Source of the DNA: JBBDWJ01 sp963824095
GTDB taxonomy: Bacteria; Acidobacteriota; Terriglobia; Bryobacterales; UBA6623
DNA length: 64,000 nt
Reading direction: 5' to 3'
Assembly: GCA_963824095.1 (NCBI GenBank)
Contig: CAWGNS010000010.1
Span: 124,001 to 188,000, forward strand
Made by a program: the position numbers and the translations under genes. Of the stretch, positions 1-8,278 are shown one piece after another. Positions within the stretch are counted from its first letter, which is position 1. Each line of letters begins with the position of its first letter. The notes beneath the pieces are model-generated. The model was not told the origin of the DNA and did no database searches. It saw only the letters and a program-made list of their open reading frames with translations.

Positions 1-155
1 ACCCGCACCCACGCGATCAAAAAGCTTGCGGGCGTCCTGCCCGGGGAGGCCAGTACCGGCTGCGCGCCGGACGCTTCCGATTCCGCTACGACGTTTCGGG
101 GAAGGAAGTATGGCTGGTCTACTGTGGCCTTCGCCGCGAGGACACCTATCGCTGA
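1..155 (+). CDS. C-terminal part of a RelE/ParE-like toxin (5' end outside window)
   Basis: The frame starting at base 3 is open from the window edge to a TGA at 153-155. The 50 residues end in RAGRFRFRYDVSGKEVWLVY followed by CGLRREDTYR, the typical last strands of the RelE/StbE mRNA-interferase fold, where an Arg-rich beta-strand precedes a hydrophobic strand and a short basic tail. The N-terminal half, and any antitoxin gene upstream, lie outside the window. Family assignment comes from pattern recognition of this tail only; whether the protein is intact cannot be seen. Confidence 0.6.
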   Translation, partial: PHPRDQKACGRPARGGQYRLRAGRFRFRYDVSGKEVWLVYCGLRREDTYR

Positions 156-285
156 GTGTTCGGGGAGCGGGGAAGGCGCCTCCCGGCGGGGAGCCAGGCT
201 TGCCCGTTGGGCGTACAACAAGCAAGACGTTTTCCGGCTTGTTTGATTCCAGCCAGCAGCCGCGGCGGTTGCCCCGCGTGAAAAC

Positions 286-1299
286 TCAGACCCGCTGCGC
301 GGGGTGCATGTAGGGATCCATCTCGCTGCGTCTGATGAGCCAGTCGGTGGCGGTTCCCAGGCCGCTCAGCAGCGCCGAGCCCATCGCCATCAGCGAGAAA
401 GCGAAGAACGCCATCCAGCCGACGATCGGGATCAATTGCAGGATGGTCACCAGCACGGCGCCCAGCAGCGTGGCGGCCATCGCGCCGCTGCTCGACACCA
501 GGCTGCGGCCGACCCAATAGCTGATGCCCGTGTAGCCCACCACCAGCAGCACAAAATAGAGCATCCACATCGGGAAGGAAACCAGCGGCCCGATGAACGG
601 AGTGAAGGCGCCGACGATCGAAAGCGCGAACCAGCCGAACACCAGGCCGATGCCCACCAGAAAGCACAGCCCGGCGCGGCTGCGCGTGGTTTCGGCCAGC
701 ACCCAGACGCGGCGTTCGCCCAGGATGGCGTGGCCCAGCACGGCCAGCAGCGGCTGCACCACCAAGCCGGCGACCAGAAAGATCGCCAGCATCAGCAGAA
801 AGCCGAAACGCAAGGCCGGCAGAAACGCGTATACGGACTTGACGCCGCCACCGATGCGGGCATGCTCAACGCCGTGGACGGCGCCGCCGACCGAGACCAC
901 GTCGCGCGCGACCTCGGCCCCGTCGCGCAAATTCACATTGCCAAAAACCGCCACCAGCTCGCGGCCCACCGAGCCGCTGACGGTCACATTGCCGCCGATG
1001 GCGACCACTTCGCGCCGGGTATGGCCGCTGATGTCGACATTGCCGCCGATCGCAACCACTTCCCGCGTACTACCCGCCACCTCGACGTTGCCGCCGATGG
1101 CGACGACTTGCTCGGTGCGGCCTTCGACGCGGATCGAGCAGCCGATGCAGACGACCTCGCGCAGCACCTCGTTGGCGGCGACGAAAATATCCTCGCCGAC
1201 CATCACCCGCTCGCCGTTTTCGGCGGCCAACGGCCTAGCGAAAGGAAAAGCCATCGCGGCTAGCAGCGCGGCCAACCCGACGATACGTACTTTTTTCAT
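286..1299 (-). CDS. Membrane protein with bactofilin-like polymer-forming repeats
   Basis: A 337-residue protein starting MKKVRIVG with a signal peptide (about residues 1-26, ending near RPLAAE). Residues about 45-140 consist of short repeated beta-turn units of the type EVVAIGGNV, VDISG, VTVSG, resembling the right-handed beta-helix of polymer-forming bactofilin-type proteins. The C-terminal half (about 155-320) has four to five hydrophobic membrane segments. The family is common in Acidobacteria as an unknown exported protein, presumably presenting the helical domain outside the membrane. The ATG at 1299 is preferred to the longer frame because the extra 23 residues are not hydrophobic and the signal peptide begins here; no clear Shine-Dalgarno is visible. 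The exact function is unknown. Confidence 0.7.
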   Translation of the reverse strand: MKKVRIVGLAALLAAMAFPFARPLAAENGERVMVGEDIFVAANEVLREVVCIGCSIRVEGRTEQVVAIGGNVEVAGSTREVVAIGGNVDISGHTRREVVAIGGNVTVSGSVGRELVAVFGNVNLRDGAEVARDVVSVGGAVHGVEHARIGGGVKSVYAFLPALRFGFLLMLAIFLVAGLVVQPLLAVLGHAILGERRVWVLAETTRSRAGLCFLVGIGLVFGWFALSIVGAFTPFIGPLVSFPMWMLYFVLLVVGYTGISYWVGRSLVSSSGAMAATLLGAVLVTILQLIPIVGWMAFFAFSLMAMGSALLSGLGTATDWLIRRSEMDPYMHPAQRV

Positions 1300-1584
1300 G
1301 GTGCCCAACTTGGGGAGGGGAAACGCGGCCCCGGCGTTACCGGCGGACTCGAACCCGGCAGATCTCATTGCCGCTCATCCTCAGTGCCGCCCTCCACCGG
1401 ATGGTACGATCTTATTCGACCAAAGGTTCAATCAGAACGCAACCCATAGAAAATAAACGGCGTCGCGCGGCTCGACACCCTCGAAACCGTTACCCCTGGA
1501 GTTACCCCCGGGCGGACGCCGCTCAGCGGAACCCCTCGCCCGCCCTTAGCGGACCCCGAAATTGTTTGATAGAATCGCGGCCGA

Positions 1585-1911
1585 ATGCCGAGCACGGCCC
1601 GCAAGCGCGCCCTGGAGGCCGCTCTCTATCGCCTGTACAAGGAGGAGTGGCCGCGGTTGCCCGTCCCGCCGGGCAAGACCCGCCCGTACTATGCGGAGCG
1701 GTTTCGCCAGATGATCGTTCCGGGCTGTGAGAACTACGTCGGCGGAGCGCAGGCCGTCAAGTCCGTGATCCACCGTCCAACCAGTGGCTTCGATAGGCTG
1801 AAGGACTATCCTCAACTTACCGTCGAGCACCTCGTGCTCAGCGGCGACTGGGACGACTTTTTCGACGACGACGACCGCCGCAAAGCGGCGAAGAAGCTGG
1901 GCCACGAGTGA
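1585..1911 (+). CDS. Hypothetical protein, 108 aa, acidic C-terminus
   Basis: A compact soluble protein with a basic N-terminus (MPSTARKRALEAALYRLYKE), a central proline-rich stretch and a run of five acidic residues (DDFFDDDDRR) before a Lys-rich end. No signal peptide or membrane segment is visible, and I do not recognise the family. It is the first of several small genes in a stretch (1.6-5.1 kb) that looks accessory. The ATG at 1585 follows a gap of about 285 bases after the divergent membrane-protein gene. Codon use looks normal for the window. Confidence 0.5.
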   Translation: MPSTARKRALEAALYRLYKEEWPRLPVPPGKTRPYYAERFRQMIVPGCENYVGGAQAVKSVIHRPTSGFDRLKDYPQLTVEHLVLSGDWDDFFDDDDRRKAAKKLGHE

Positions 1912-2097
1912 CGGCTGAGGGGGCTTTGGTGACCTTGGCGTTTCGTGCGCGGCGCGCAACACTTCTAGACCACGGCTCAGAGGCCCCGGCGGCGAGGCTC
2001 CAACTATCCGACGCTATCTCACTAAGAGGAAGTGAAAGGTGCGCTCAGGCCGTTCCATTTGCGCATTGTCTCAGGGCGTGATACCCTTTCGCCGAGA

Positions 2098-2304
2098 ATG
2101 CCGGGCCCTCTCAAGTTCCATTGTACGTACGAGCAGCTAACCGCTGCTGGCGAAAAGTATCTTCGTATTAGGAATCTCGTCATCCAAAACTGCGAAGACG
2201 CTACGAGCGTTGTACGTAACCTGGTTGAGACGGTGTCCGAAGCCAGCGTCTCGATCGCGTGCGACGTTAAGGATGATGAGCTCCTGGCTCACAAGTCACG
2301 TTGA
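2098..2304 (+). CDS. Possible small hypothetical protein, 68 aa
   Basis: An open frame starting at ATG 2098 (or GTG 2032, which would give 90 residues) with a helical, charged composition (EQLTAAGEKYLRIRNLVIQN). The base composition is less GC-rich than the flanking housekeeping genes. There is no convincing Shine-Dalgarno for the ATG; a GAGGAA lies just before GTG 2032. No family is recognised. It may be a real small gene of the accessory stretch or a chance frame. Confidence 0.25.
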   Translation: MPGPLKFHCTYEQLTAAGEKYLRIRNLVIQNCEDATSVVRNLVETVSEASVSIACDVKDDELLAHKSR

Positions 2305-2595
2305 TTGTGACTGTTGAGCCGCACACGACATGAATGATGAACCGCTGACAACGGGCCCAGACTTCCGCGAAGCGGCTACTCGTCTGCATGAACTTATCTT
2401 CGGGCCTTCCGAAGACATTTCTCAGAATCCAAACTAGATCAGGATGCCGATCTAGCAGACCCACCGACCCCCGTTCTGGACTCGCCCCAAGCGAAACTGC
2501 TAGAATCAATGTAGACCCGCCGGGAAAGCCCGGCAACCGATGGAAGTCGGTGGTCTCGTCGCTTGATATGGCGACGTATCCATAGCTAGTAGGGC

Positions 2596-3102
2596 TTGGA
2601 GGTCAAGCATGTCTTCCCTCAAAGGCTCTCTCTCCGAGAGAGTTTCATCTCTTTTGAGCGGCTTTCCGCCGCAGCGTCTGAACTGAACGCAATCTCGGAT
2701 GAATTAGGCAAGTCGATTGCGGAAATCGACGCCGTGCTCCAAAAACTTAACCTGGGTGTCTCCGCGTGGGTGTCCTTCAACGGTGACGACGAGCCGGGGG
2801 GGCCATACTGGAGCCACGACATCGGCTATGCCAAGATCGGCGGCAGTTGGGGCATAGGTCTGCGCCGTGTCTCCGGTCACTATCAGGTTCAAGACTCAGA
2901 GTCATTCGACTGGTGGCTCTTCAATGACGCCCCGCGCTCGATGCGCGTCGACTCCATCGAAAAGCTCCCGGACCTTTTGGAGATGTTGGGCAAGGAAGTC
3001 GAGGAGACCACCAAGAGAGTCCACGACAAGCTGCAGCAGACGCGAAGCCTCGCAACGGTTCTCAACGCCAAGGCGCCGCAATCCGCCTCCCGGCAGCGAT
3101 AG
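2596..3102 (+). CDS. Hypothetical protein (about 168 aa), N-terminus probably frameshifted
   Basis: Soluble protein with an N-terminal helical part (SAAASELNAISDELGKSIAE), a central beta-rich part containing GGSWGIGLRRVSG, and a C-terminal helix (EEVEETTKRV-like). The frame as it stands must start at TTG 2596, which has no ribosome-binding site. A perfect GGAGG at 2598-2602 instead serves ATG 2609 in another frame; that frame gives MSSLKGSLSERVSSL and stops after 25 codons. One extra T in the run at about 2652-2655 would join the two frames into a natural N-terminus. It lies just upstream of the two genes at 3127 and 3343, all in the same direction, probably one operon. Function unknown. Confidence 0.55.
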   Translation: MEVKHVFPQRLSLRESFISFERLSAAASELNAISDELGKSIAEIDAVLQKLNLGVSAWVSFNGDDEPGGPYWSHDIGYAKIGGSWGIGLRRVSGHYQVQDSESFDWWLFNDAPRSMRVDSIEKLPDLLEMLGKEVEETTKRVHDKLQQTRSLATVLNAKAPQSASRQR

Positions 3103-3126
3103 CGGATTGTCACGGAGGCGAACTCG

Positions 3127-3339
3127 ATGTCAGTCGTGGCAATCTCTATCTCCATGCTTTTCGTAGTCCTCATGGTCGGAATCGTGGTCTTAGCCTTGCT
3201 CAAGAAGGGGGACGTGAGGGCGGCGTTCAGGATGCCGTGGTTCGCGTTCGCCTTAGAGGCGAAGGACCGTCGAGCCGCTCCGCAGAAGAAGCTTGCGCTT
3301 CCAAATCGCGAAATCCAATCCCCAAAACTACGGAGGTGA
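3127..3339 (+). CDS. Small single-pass membrane protein, 70 aa
   Basis: The N-terminus is a single strong membrane segment (about residues 3-25, SISMLFVVLMVGIVVLALL) followed by a basic juxtamembrane KK and a charged tail rich in Lys, Arg and Pro. A GGAGG at about 3114-3118 precedes the ATG by eight bases. It starts 24 bases after the upstream hypothetical gene and ends 3 bases before the next one, so the three are probably cotranscribed. No family is recognised. The topology (short outside, basic inside) suggests a small membrane anchor or modulator for a neighbour, which is inference. Confidence 0.55.
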   Translation: MSVVAISISMLFVVLMVGIVVLALLKKGDVRAAFRMPWFAFALEAKDRRAAPQKKLALPNREIQSPKLRR

Positions 3340-3342
3340 GTT

Positions 3343-3603
3343 ATGAGCAATCCGAGACCCGAGCGAGACCAGACGAAGGACCGGCTCACCGAATTGCTAC
3401 GCGCGTCGCGCAGCCGAAGGCTTTCGCGTCGAGCCGTCGAGGCGGATTGGCGCTTGGACGTTCCGACGTTCGGGGACGTTCCGCATACCGCTGGGCCGAA
3501 GGCCATGCTGAAGGGCCTCGGCGAAGATCCGGTCGGGCTAGCGGAATCTGGAATCGGCTACGATTCCGACGCGGACGAGTTCTACCTGTTGGAACTAGGC
3601 TGA
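3343..3603 (+). CDS. Hypothetical protein, 86 aa
   Basis: A small soluble protein with a strongly basic N-terminal half (RASRSRRLSRRAVEADWRLD) and an acidic C-terminus (DSDADEFYLLELG). The ATG has a clear GGAGG about seven bases upstream and lies 3 bases after the stop of the small membrane protein, so translation is likely coupled. It is the last gene before a hairpin at 3622-3651. No homologue is recognised. Confidence 0.5.
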   Translation: MSNPRPERDQTKDRLTELLRASRSRRLSRRAVEADWRLDVPTFGDVPHTAGPKAMLKGLGEDPVGLAESGIGYDSDADEFYLLELG

Positions 3604-3621
3604 GTTCGGGGAAAAAAGCAA

Positions 3622-3651
3622 AAGCCCGCCGACCCTAGTGCGGGCGGGCTT
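3622..3651. terminator. Hairpin terminator between convergent genes
   Basis: Nine-base arms AAGCCCGCC (3622-3630) and GGCGGGCTT (3643-3651) enclose a 12-base loop. Read on the minus strand the stem is followed by TTTGCTTTTTTC, a good U-tract, so it mainly serves the minus-strand gene at 3674-4216. It also closes the plus-strand operon ending at 3603. Confidence 0.75.
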
Positions 3652-3673
3652 AAGTGTCAGAGCCGGCTGACCT

Positions 3674-4216
3674 TCACTCACAGGCGTAGTGCTTCGCCAA
3701 GATCGTGCGGAACTCCTGCAACTTCGACTGCATGCCATCGTTGAGTTCGCGCCAAGTGTTCCTCAACTTTTGAGCTGCACCGTAAGTATCTCGACCGTTT
3801 TCGGATGTCGGAGCATACAACAGGAACGGCCCGCACTCGGCCAAGACGTTGCAGCCTTCGACCGGGCGAGCGTAAGGCTTGCAGGCGTCGGCCAAGAGCA
3901 GTCGTGCCTGATTGCGTTGCTCAGGTGTCTCGTACACCACGAGGTTGAACCCGTCGACCCGCGCCCACGCGACGTTGACCGCTGCGACGGCACCATCGAC
4001 TTGGAAGGCCTTAACCGAGTTGCTCTCCGGCAGCGCGTGGGCAGCCTTTAATACGTCGACCGCCTCCGTTGCCGCCGAGGGAGGAGGAGCCAATTCAACA
4101 ACCTTCGCTGCAGGCTCCTCCGGCTTGGGCTTAACCTCGGGCTTCGGCATCACCATGTTGAAAACCACGGCCAACGCAAAGAAGGCCGCAAATCCGATCA
4201 GTACCTTTTTCATCAT
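3674..4216 (-). CDS. Membrane-anchored hypothetical protein, 180 aa
   Basis: The protein begins MMKKVLIGFAAFFALAVVF, a single membrane or signal segment, followed by a Pro/Lys/Glu-rich linker (about residues 24-47) and a C-terminal domain with four cysteines (ACKPY, GCNV, ECGPF, HYACE) that could form disulfides outside the membrane. An AAGGAGA lies seven bases before the ATG at 4216. It is transcribed alone toward the bidirectional hairpin at 3622-3651. No lipobox is visible. The family is unrecognised; an exported anchored protein is the safest reading. Confidence 0.6.
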   Translation of the reverse strand: MMKKVLIGFAAFFALAVVFNMVMPKPEVKPKPEEPAAKVVELAPPPSAATEAVDVLKAAHALPESNSVKAFQVDGAVAAVNVAWARVDGFNLVVYETPEQRNQARLLLADACKPYARPVEGCNVLAECGPFLLYAPTSENGRDTYGAAQKLRNTWRELNDGMQSKLQEFRTILAKHYACE

Positions 4217-4613
4217 CGTAATTCTCCTTTTTCCCGAAAGTCTATTTCATTCAACGTCGGCGGGGCAACCTCCTGCGAAGAGACCGATCCCGTGAAGCGC
4301 TACCACTCCCGATAAGCCGGTTTGTTAGCGCGTAGACACCGCTTTCCACTCGGAAATCGGTGCCCCGGGGTGGGAATCGAGGGCGAGTTCGAGCCGGGTA
4401 GGGCTGTAGAGGCCCCGAATTTGCCCCGTGCGAGGTGTTCGAGGTCTCGGACGGGGTTTCGGGCGTCCGGGCGGTTCGGAGGGCCGAGGGGGCCTTTTTT
4501 CGCCCTTTGCCCGCTGGTTAGGTGGAATCGTGACTGGATTTTGAGTTTTCCGCCTCATTGAGCCGGGCCCCGAGCTCAGGCTAACTTTTTGCATGAGAAG
4601 GAGGGTTCTTGAC

Positions 4614-4790
4614 GTGGCAGACGAAATCATGATTCAGGGTGCAAAAGCGAAACGCGGTGAGAGAATGACTAAAGGTAAGGGCTGGCGGCTCGCGGCCGTG
4701 AAAGGAAAAAGGCGAATCTTCGTCGGAACTCTGCTGCAAACCCTCAATTACGGCGGAAAGCGCCTCGCCATCTTTAGCGTGCCCAAGTAG
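4614..4790 (+). CDS. Small basic hypothetical protein, 58 aa
   Basis: The GTG at 4614 is chosen because AAGGAGGG (4598-4605) stands eight bases upstream, one of the strongest ribosome-binding sites in the window. The product is short and basic, with a C-terminal core KRRIFVGTLLQTLNYGGKRL that looks like a strand-turn-strand. A shorter product from ATG 4665 is possible. No family is recognised. It is followed 39 bases later by the damaged GRPPK-type gene. Confidence 0.45.
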   Translation: MADEIMIQGAKAKRGERMTKGKGWRLAAVKGKRRIFVGTLLQTLNYGGKRLAIFSVPK

Positions 4791-4829
4791 AATTCGATCT
4801 GCTTTCCGGCGTGATATCCTGATCCGTCT

Positions 4830-5138
4830 ATAGACGCAAACAAGATACTCGCGGAGCTGAGGGCGGAGCGGGACCGCCTCTGTGAGGCCATCCTGGCGCT
4901 GGAGCGGGTCGGACTGGGCAGGGGCTCCAAGCGCCGTGGGCGACCGCCCAAGTGGGTCGCGGAAGCTCGGCAGAAAGACGGCGCGCCGAAGAAACGGGGG
5001 GCGTCCACCAAAAGGCGTCCTGAGATTCGAAAGGCTGGGACGTCGCTGCACGTTGAACGCCCGGACGCGGCGGTGCTCATCGAGGAACTGTTACCCGTGG
5101 AAAGTTACCCCACGGAGGTGACTCAAACGATCCAATGA
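4830..5138 (+). pseudogene. Small GRPPK-type basic protein lacking a normal start codon
   Basis: An open frame of 102 codons reads ATA-GAC-GCA-AAC and continues with an amphipathic helix (KILAELRAERDRLCEAILAL), an AT-hook-like SKRRGRPPKW and a basic tail. Small acidobacterial proteins of this type begin M-x-x-x with a charged helix followed by RRGRPPK, so the ATA at 4830 sits exactly where ATG is expected. An in-frame stop precedes it (TGA about 18 bases upstream), and no ATG, GTG or TTG occurs until deep in the frame. No Shine-Dalgarno is visible. Either the start has mutated (my call) or a rare AUA start is used. Confidence 0.45.
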
Positions 5139-5241
5139 GGTTTGAGAAAAATCTATTTTTCGACCAAAGTTCCCGCCATGGTGTAAACCATAGAGAATCA
5201 AAGGCCGAGCGGGGTGGCCGACGGTCAGGACCTGCCGGCGC

Positions 5242-6054
5242 CTAGGGTTTTGCGCAGGGTTCAGACGCCGGGCTCATCTGCCGGGCCTGTTCCAGGTCCT
5301 TCCAAAACGCCTGCAGCTCTTCCAGGTCCAGTTGCTGGGCGCGTTGCTGGGACTGCTCGAATTGGGCCAGCAGGTCGCGGTCGTAGCGGCCCGCCAGGTT
5401 GTTGAGCAGCTTCTTGCGCGGCTGGGCGAAGCAGCTTTTCGCGAATTCCACGAAGCGCGGGTCGACCGGGCGGTCGTGGCGGATGGCCAGCCGCACCACC
5501 GCCGACATCACGCGCGGCGGCGGCCGGAAGGCTCCCGCCGGCACCGCAAACAGGTACTTGGGTTCGGCGTAGAGGCGGCACAGCACGCTCAGGAAGCCGT
5601 AGTCGCGCGAGCCCTTGGTGGCGGTGACGCGCTCGGCGACTTCGCGCTGCATCAGAAACACGGCCTGCTCGACGTGGGCCGCGGCGTCGAAAACTTTGCG
5701 CAAGATCGGCGAGGTGATGTAGTAGGGCAGGTTGCCGGCCAGCAGCACGCGATCGGGCGAGCGCTCGGCGATCAGCGCGGCCAAATCAAGCTGCAGGACG
5801 TCGGCCTCGACGAGCGCAAAATTCTCCCTGCCTCCGAAGCGTTCCCGCAGGGTCTCGGCCAGCGCCGGATCGATTTCGATGGCGGTGAGCGGCGCGCCGG
5901 CGGCCAGCAGGAACTCGGTAAGAGCGCCCTCTCCAGCCCCGATTTCGAGGATGGGCCGGCCCATGGCGGGGGGCAGGCTGCCGGCGATGCGCTCGAGGAT
6001 GTGGCGGCTGTGCAGGAAGTGCTGGCCGCGAGGAGGAGGGGAGCGCCGGGGCAT
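5242..6054 (-). CDS. rsmA: 16S rRNA dimethyladenosine transferase RsmA (KsgA)
   Basis: Dimethylates the two adjacent adenines near the 3' end of 16S rRNA, a late small-subunit maturation step using S-adenosylmethionine. The 270-residue protein shows the family order: RGQHFL near the N-terminus, the SAM-binding loop LEIGAGEGALTEFL, an acidic ribose-binding ...AIEID, the catalytic NLPYYITSPIL motif (N-L-P-Y), then FRPPPRVMSAVV and the helical C-terminal domain with RKKLLNNL. Length matches the usual 260-280. The ATG at 6054 is chosen over longer in-frame starts because MPRRSPPPRGQHFL fits the family N-terminus. It stands alone between repeat-containing gaps. Confidence 0.95.
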   Translation of the reverse strand: MPRRSPPPRGQHFLHSRHILERIAGSLPPAMGRPILEIGAGEGALTEFLLAAGAPLTAIEIDPALAETLRERFGGRENFALVEADVLQLDLAALIAERSPDRVLLAGNLPYYITSPILRKVFDAAAHVEQAVFLMQREVAERVTATKGSRDYGFLSVLCRLYAEPKYLFAVPAGAFRPPPRVMSAVVRLAIRHDRPVDPRFVEFAKSCFAQPRKKLLNNLAGRYDRDLLAQFEQSQQRAQQLDLEELQAFWKDLEQARQMSPASEPCAKP

Positions 6055-6273
6055 GTCCCTACTGTACAGAAGGCGTGTGGTTCGGAGATTGTTGGATCTT
6101 GGTGAGGCCGGGATGTTCGGGTTTACGGCGGTGAGTTTTGGGCGCGCGGGGCTTGCTTGGAGATTCCTGTCACGGGGGGTGATTCTGGGTAGTCTTTTGG
6201 TGAAGGTAGCTGCTCGTGACGTGCCTGCGCGGCGGTGTTGGTGTGAGAAGGGACTACGATGGTTTGGGGCCCT

Positions 6274-6295
6274 GCGTCCCGAGGAATCGGGACGC
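6274..6295. repeat. Palindrome in a 450-base gene-free gap
   Basis: GCGTCCCGA (6274-6282) and TCGGGACGC (6287-6295) form a nine-base stem with a four-base loop. It lies in the gap 6055-6503 between divergent rsmA and the glycine-zipper gene. A second imperfect stem (GGCTGAGG...CGCTCAGGC) occurs near 6340-6361. I see no gene in the gap. Confidence 0.5.
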
Positions 6296-6503
6296 GGCAA
6301 CCCTGGAGGTTCGCGCCACGGGTGGCGGGCCGGGTTTGTTTGGCTGAGGCTTCGCTCAGGCAGTGGTACCACCCGAGGCGCGGGACCGAGCGGCGATGGA
6401 TGCCGCGGAACCGCTGTGGGGGCCGCTGCGTCCTAAGGATCAATGGGGGGTCTGGGATAATGAGAACACTAGGCCGAACCGGCCCCCACAGGAGCAAATG
6501 GAC

Positions 6504-7367
6504 ATGAAACGCACACGATTGGCCCTTGCGCTGGGTTTGCTGCTGAGCAGTTCGGTGTTGATGGCGGACACGTTGCGGCTGAAAAGCGGCAGCGAGGTTT
6601 CGGGGACCTATCTCGGCGGCGACACGCGGCAGGTGAGATTCCTGGGAGCCGACGGACGCACCACGACCTACAACGTCGCCGACCTCGACGGCATCGAGTT
6701 CACGGCGGCGCCACCGTCGGCGAGCGCGACCTCTTCGTCGTCGTCCTCCGCGTCGGCTTCTTCGTCTTCGGGCTCTTCGCCTGCGGTCGCGGCGTCGTCT
6801 GCGGTCGCCGACCCTCCCAAGCCTCCCGTGGTCGCCTCGACGGCAACGGCTGCCGCGGCTCCGATGGCGACGATTCCTTCCGGCACGACGATTACGGTGC
6901 GCATGATCGACTCGATTGACACCGACGTCACCGGCGCGGGCGAGCGGTTTCGCGCCAGCATCGACGACCCGGTGTACGTCGACGGTCAGGTGATCATTCC
7001 CCGTAACGCCGACGCCACCGTGCAGGTGACGCGCGTCGAGCAAAGCGGGAAAATTTCCGGCAGCGACGAGATTTCCCTGAAGCTGTACGATGTCACCATC
7101 AACGGTAAGCCCTACGAGGTCGCCACCGAATACGCCCAGGTCAAAGGCGATTCGCAGGGCAAGAAGACCGCCAAGACCACGGCGGTGACCACCGGACTGG
7201 GCGCCGCGCTCGGCGCGATCTTCGGAGGCGGCAAAGGCGCCGCGATCGGAGCCGGCGCCGGCGCCGCGACCGGCGTGGCGGTTTCGGCCGCCCGCGGCAA
7301 GACGTTGCGGATTCCTTCGGAAACGCGGCTCGATTTCGAGTTGCGCGCGCCGCTGCCGGTGAACTAG
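6504..7367 (+). CDS. Exported glycine-zipper protein, 287 aa
   Basis: Starts MKRTRLALALGLLLSSSVLM with a signal peptide ending near LMA|D. Then comes a short beta domain (LRLKSGSEVSGTYLGG), a Ser/Ala low-complexity linker (about 75-110), a central domain beginning IPSGTTITVRMIDSIDTDV that recurs in acidobacterial exported proteins, and a glycine-zipper segment (GLGAALGAIFGGGKGAAIG) like those of outer-membrane YmgG/OmpA-like proteins, which packs or inserts in membranes. ATG 6504 is preferred to 6498 because GGAG at 6491-6494 is nine bases away rather than three. Probably periplasmic or outer-membrane associated; precise role unknown. Confidence 0.7.
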   Translation: MKRTRLALALGLLLSSSVLMADTLRLKSGSEVSGTYLGGDTRQVRFLGADGRTTTYNVADLDGIEFTAAPPSASATSSSSSSASASSSSGSSPAVAASSAVADPPKPPVVASTATAAAAPMATIPSGTTITVRMIDSIDTDVTGAGERFRASIDDPVYVDGQVIIPRNADATVQVTRVEQSGKISGSDEISLKLYDVTINGKPYEVATEYAQVKGDSQGKKTAKTTAVTTGLGAALGAIFGGGKGAAIGAGAGAATGVAVSAARGKTLRIPSETRLDFELRAPLPVN

Positions 7368-7475
7368 CCGCGCCGCTTCCCAATCGAGAAGCACCGCGGC
7401 GGCGCGGTTACGGTGAATGCGGTTGCCGTCGGCGAGGCACTGCCGCGGCAGCCGCGCCGCCCTATTGGAGCGGCC

Positions 7476-7958
7476 ATGAAGACCTTCCTGCTGGAGTCGA
7501 GCATTTGGTTGCGGTGTCCGCTCGACGCGGTCTTCCCTTTCTTTTCCGACGCCCGCAATCTCGAACAGTTGACGCCACCGTGGCTGCGTTTCGAAGTCCT
7601 GACCGCGGGCGAAATCCCGATGGCCGCCGGAGCGCGGATCGACTACCGCCTGCGATTGCGGGGCATTCCCATTCGCTGGCAAAGCGAAATTACGGCCTGG
7701 GAGCCGCCCCATCGCTTCATCGATGAGCAGCGCCGCGGGCCGTATCGCCTTTGGATTCATGAGCATCGGTTTCGCGAACAGGACGGCCTGACCCTGGCCG
7801 AGGATCGCGTGCAATATGCGGTTCTGGGGGGCACGCCGGTCAACCGTTTGTTGGTGGCCCCCGATCTGGCGCGCGTTTTCCGTTATCGGCGGGAGAAGCT
7901 GGCGGAATTGTTTGGCGTGGCCGGGAAACCGCCGGCAGGGGTTGGGGACGTCGGGTAA
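7476..7958 (+). CDS. SRPBCC-family (START/COQ10-like) ligand-binding protein
   Basis: A 160-residue protein with the SRPBCC fold pattern: an opening strand FLLESSIWLRCPLDAVFPFF, the helix-turn SDARNLEQLTPPWLRFEV typical of cyclase/dehydrase-like members, then alternating strands including WQSEITAWEPPHRFIDEQ and GPYRLWIHEHRF. The fold forms a hydrophobic cavity for a lipid or aromatic ligand, and the substrate cannot be told. GGAG at 7467-7470 sits five bases before ATG 7476, deciding the start. It follows the glycine-zipper gene by about 108 bases in the same direction. Confidence 0.75.
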   Translation: MKTFLLESSIWLRCPLDAVFPFFSDARNLEQLTPPWLRFEVLTAGEIPMAAGARIDYRLRLRGIPIRWQSEITAWEPPHRFIDEQRRGPYRLWIHEHRFREQDGLTLAEDRVQYAVLGGTPVNRLLVAPDLARVFRYRREKLAELFGVAGKPPAGVGDVG

Positions 7959-8026
7959 TCCTACAGGGCCAGGGCCGCCGGAGATTCGATCGCCCGTTCC
8001 AGGGCTTGATTGGTCTTCGCCCTGTA

Positions 8027-8046
8027 CCCATGGCTGAAGCCATGGG
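8027..8046. repeat. REP-like palindrome CCCATGGCT/AGCCATGGG
   Basis: Nine-base arms 8027-8035 and 8038-8046 with a two-base loop are followed by a second small stem CCCCTGCGGGG. This sequence type (CCATGGCT...AGCCATGG plus CCCCTGCGGGG) is a recurrent intergenic element in many bacteria. It lies in the gene-free gap 7959-8278. Confidence 0.55.
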
Positions 8047-8278
8047 CTATTAGATGGTTTCGCCCCTGCGGGGCTCTGGAATTGTCGGCGCGGGGCCGAT
8101 AGCAATCGGCACGGGGCGTTAGCTGTGGGCGCGGCGATAGCGGTGGGGGCATGCCGCATCGACGGTTTCGCACCCGCGACTCCATTCGGCAAATTCCACA
8201 TCAATTGCTAGCTGACCCCACTTGTGCGGGCTCTGGAATGGCGCAAGGGCCTCCCTCGGCAGCGGGCTATACTGGTTG

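Noticed and set aside
304..1263. Long plus-strand open frame rich in His, Gln, Ala and Asp
   Set aside because: It is the reverse shadow of the bactofilin-like gene on the minus strand; its composition (HQ, DAAD repeats) is typical of antisense frames in GC-rich DNA.
2330..2437. 35-codon plus-strand frame MNDEPLTTGPDFREA
   Set aside because: Too short and without a ribosome-binding site; could be a remnant but cannot be supported.
6123..8204. 693-codon minus-strand frame
   Set aside because: It covers the rsmA-proximal gap and runs antisense to the glycine-zipper and SRPBCC genes, both of which have signal or fold patterns and ribosome-binding sites. Low-complexity Arg/Gly runs show it is a shadow.
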